Assembly (NCBI GenBank): GCA_964479695.1
Contig: CAYZSO010000032.1
Coordinates: forward strand, 1-35,761
DNA: 35,761 nt
Direction: 5' to 3'
Origin: JAAYZH01 sp964479695
GTDB lineage: Bacteria > Bacillota > Clostridia > Saccharofermentanales > Fastidiosipilaceae
Shown here: positions 33,874-35,761 of the stretch, piece by piece
Position numbering within the stretch: position 1 is the first letter of the stretch
How the letters are laid out: each line of letters opens with the position of its first letter
The notes under the pieces: model-generated
What the model saw: only the letters and a program-made list of their open reading frames with translations
Told to the model about the DNA's origin: nothing
The model's database searches: none
Made by a program: the position numbers and the translations under genes

Positions 33874-35601
33874 CAGCCACAAACACAACCCCAACAACCC
33901 CAACAACCCCAACAACCCCAACAACCCCAAACTCAAACGCTCAACGAATCCATACTGCTGAGGACAGAAAGCGACTACAGCATTGAGCAGAATATTGACG
34001 GGTTTACGTATACGCAAGTCAAACCTAATTCTATTTATGCTTTGGTGAGGCGAGTATCCAGGTATGGAATCACTGACTATTTCAGAGCCCAGGCAGATCA
34101 GAAGATTCATGCCGCAGGTTTGACACAGTTGATGACGTATTATGTATGTGAGGCGTATTTTAGTGAAGCCAGAAAAGATCGGCGAGAGACAATCACCATT
34201 CAGCAAGAAGATCTGGCGAATGCCGAGCGCGGAGGTGCAGCCTTAGCCGGTTTCATGCCCGGGGACAAGGTGCCGATAACCGATCTTTACTATGCCATGA
34301 TTTTGACGTCGGGAGCTGAGGCGGTCTATGCACTCGTGCGTGAGACGGCCGGGTCAGAGCAGGCTTTTGTTCAGCAGATGAATGTTGCAGCCCAAGAGCT
34401 TGGGATGAGCAATACCCATTTTACAAATCCTATAGGGTACAGTGATGAAGAGTCGTATACTAGCCTCGATGATCTGGCTGGGTTGTTGGCGGCTTTGGCC
34501 AAAGACGAAAACTTCCGCGAAATTGCCTCCACTACTCGTTATTCAACAGGTGGGTTGACGTCTAGACCTGAGGGGATCACCTTCCAACAGACCATGAGTG
34601 AATACGCCTCGGTGCGGCAGCTCGACACGAGTCTCATTGATGGCGGCAAAACCGGCTCGACCGCGCAGGCGGAGTACTGCTTGGCGAGTTTTCATATGGA
34701 GGGGGAGACGGCGTATCTTGTGCTCACTGCGAAAGCCAAAGAACCCGGCCTCGAACTCGTCGACCATATGAATTTTTACCGAAAGATGACCGAGATCCCC
34801 ATCGAATATACGCTCCTGGCCGAGGGGGCGAGGGTGGCAGAAGTGACGCCGGTGGCGGACGTGGCTCTTGCCGGGCAAGGACAAGGGCAGGGTCAGGGAC
34901 AGGCGAGGACGGAACTAGCTCCGCAAGCCGTGATTAGCCAAGGCTCTTATAAACTTCACCTGCCGATGATGACGGATCTGGACCGCTACGAACTTCGTCC
35001 GAATGTGCCGGAATCACTCACCACGCCGCTGGTTCCCGGGCAAGTGGTGGGGACCGTAGACATCATCGAACAGGCGACGGATGGGGCGGGGCTTCTGCTC
35101 AGTACGAATCTCATGCTTCCGCAGGTTTTGGCGGAGACGCTCATTTCAGTTGCCCCCAGTCCTACCCCCCAAGCCAGCAGCAGTCCCGGCGAGCCCAGTG
35201 GTTCTGGCAGCCCCGGCGGAGCAGGCCTAACGAGTTCGATTCGCCCAGACTCAAGTGCGAGCGGAACTACTCCTGAAAATACGGAGGCCAAAGCCGCCTC
35301 CCCCTCCTCTCTACCCTGGATTTTGCTTGTGCTGGTGATTCTTGCTCTTCTGATGTTTGCGCTGGTTTGGATCCGTAAATACCGTGTGAAGAAACGCCAA
35401 GCGAAGCTGCAGGCCCTTCGCAAATTACAGAATTCCTACAGTTACCGGCCACGGCGTGCGGCGGATGCGGCTGAGATCCTTGAAGACGCTCGCCGCAAAA
35501 AAGAGAAATCCCAAAACACCTCGAAGTCCCCGAAGTCCTCGAAGTCCCCGAAGTCCCCGAAGTCCCCGAAGTCTCAGAACTCTCGAAAGCTACGTAGATG
35601 A
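33874..35601 (+). CDS. DacF-like D-alanyl-D-alanine carboxypeptidase homologue with altered active site (C-terminal part)
   Basis: This is open from the gap for 575 residues. A PQQ repeat leads into NESILLRTESDYSIEQNIDGF and a penicillin-binding-protein 5/DacF-type S11 domain (34042 to about 34800), then a C-terminal beta domain, a Ser/Pro/Gly linker, a membrane segment (LPWILLVLVILALLMFALVWI) and a Lys/Ser/Pro repeat tail. Alignment by eye to the S11 motifs gives GLTQ at 34117-34128 where SxxK is expected (Ser to Gly, Lys to Gln), SGA at 34309-34317 where SxN is expected, and an intact KTG at 34648-34656. Without the nucleophile and general base it should lack carboxypeptidase activity, so a scaffolding or peptidoglycan-sensing role is likely. 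It also contains CTTTGGCCAAAG at 34493. Confidence 0.85.
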   Translation, partial: QPQTQPQQPQQPQQPQQPQTQTLNESILLRTESDYSIEQNIDGFTYTQVKPNSIYALVRRVSRYGITDYFRAQADQKIHAAGLTQLMTYYVCEAYFSEARKDRRETITIQQEDLANAERGGAALAGFMPGDKVPITDLYYAMILTSGAEAVYALVRETAGSEQAFVQQMNVAAQELGMSNTHFTNPIGYSDEESYTSLDDLAGLLAALAKDENFREIASTTRYSTGGLTSRPEGITFQQTMSEYASVRQLDTSLIDGGKTGSTAQAEYCLASFHMEGETAYLVLTAKAKEPGLELVDHMNFYRKMTEIPIEYTLLAEGARVAEVTPVADVALAGQGQGQGQGQARTELAPQAVISQGSYKLHLPMMTDLDRYELRPNVPESLTTPLVPGQVVGTVDIIEQATDGAGLLLSTNLMLPQVLAETLISVAPSPTPQASSSPGEPSGSGSPGGAGLTSSIRPDSSASGTTPENTEAKAASPSSLPWILLVLVILALLMFALVWIRKYRVKKRQAKLQALRKLQNSYSYRPRRAADAAEILEDARRKKEKSQNTSKSPKSSKSPKSPKSPKSQNSRKLRR

Positions 35602-35646
35602 TGAGTAGAAGGTCCAACCGAAAACTTGGGAGAGGATCATTTTCAA

Positions 35647-35675
35647 TTGATAAAAAGAAATTACGGGTCTATAAT
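35647..35675 (+). promoter_or_regulatory. Near-consensus sigma-A promoter at the right window edge
   Basis: TTGATA (35647-35652), 17 bp, then TATAAT (35670-35675). It points rightward to a transcript outside the window. A frame from ATG 35677 is open to the window end but has no ribosome binding site. Confidence 0.7.
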
Positions 35676-35761
35676 AATGGTTCGGGTGTCAAAAGTAAGA
35701 ATTGGCCTTGAGTGCAAAGTTAAATTCCAGTTTGTAAATCAAGAAAAAAGAAATGGAAGTA

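Noticed and set aside
35677..35761. Start of a leaderless gene at the right edge
   Set aside because: Twenty-eight open codons without a ribosome binding site, starting 2 bp after the -10 element, are too little to support a gene.

Overview
The window looks like a draft scaffold from a low-to-mid GC Gram-positive bacterium, most likely a Clostridia-type member of the Bacillota. Supporting signs are strong GGAGG-type ribosome binding sites, sigma-A-type promoters, the pth-mfd gene pair, a PcrA helicase with the Gram-positive C-terminal module, a long-form ribosome hibernation factor, and a DacF-like carboxypeptidase homologue with SH3/lipoprotein cell-envelope genes. A run of 100 N at 33774-33873 marks a scaffolding gap. 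I cannot name the genus from sequence alone.

Layout. (1) 1-2717: a CRISPR array cut by the window edge, with 33-bp repeats of the type I-C kind, 41 repeat copies and 40 spacers. It has internal spacer duplications, a degenerate last repeat, and no cas gene in view. (2) 2718-6175: a decayed non-coding stretch, a DUF6933/pRiA4b-ORF3-like protein, an arginase-family protein and tRNA-Ala(GGC). (3) 6381-10703: mixed strands, with an SH3 lipoprotein and deoC on minus, an MBL-fold hydrolase on plus, and a PPK2-type kinase on minus. (4) 10704-12375: a 1.6-kb gene-free region with a large dispersed repeat and a cluster of DnaA boxes (candidate oriC or DnaA-regulated site). (5) 12376-32703: about 20 kb of plus-strand genes. 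These are pth-mfd (translation rescue and transcription-coupled repair), a Cof-type HAD phosphatase, the second copy of the dispersed repeat in inverted orientation, an AI-2E-family transporter, gap, hpf, pcrA-yfbR-glucosaminidase, a GtrA-domain protein-folC, thrC and a small membrane protein behind a structured leader. (6) 32957-35761: tRNA-Arg(CCT) and a D,D-carboxypeptidase homologue split by the assembly gap, whose catalytic residues are replaced.

Three patterns run across gene boundaries. First, the 12-bp palindrome CTTTGGCCAAAG occurs exactly eight times in this window, in genes and in spacers, where chance predicts about 0.002. In the coding copies it always reads Leu-Ala-Lys. This resembles the HIP1 or DNA-uptake-sequence class of genome-wide words. 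Second, most of the larger proteins, including housekeeping enzymes (PPK2, Pth, Mfd, PcrA, ThrC), carry in-frame tandem-repeat expansions in tails and linkers. Third, a roughly 0.65-0.8 kb non-coding element bounded by a 30-bp AT-rich palindrome is present twice in inverted orientation around pth-mfd, and the palindrome alone occurs a third time.
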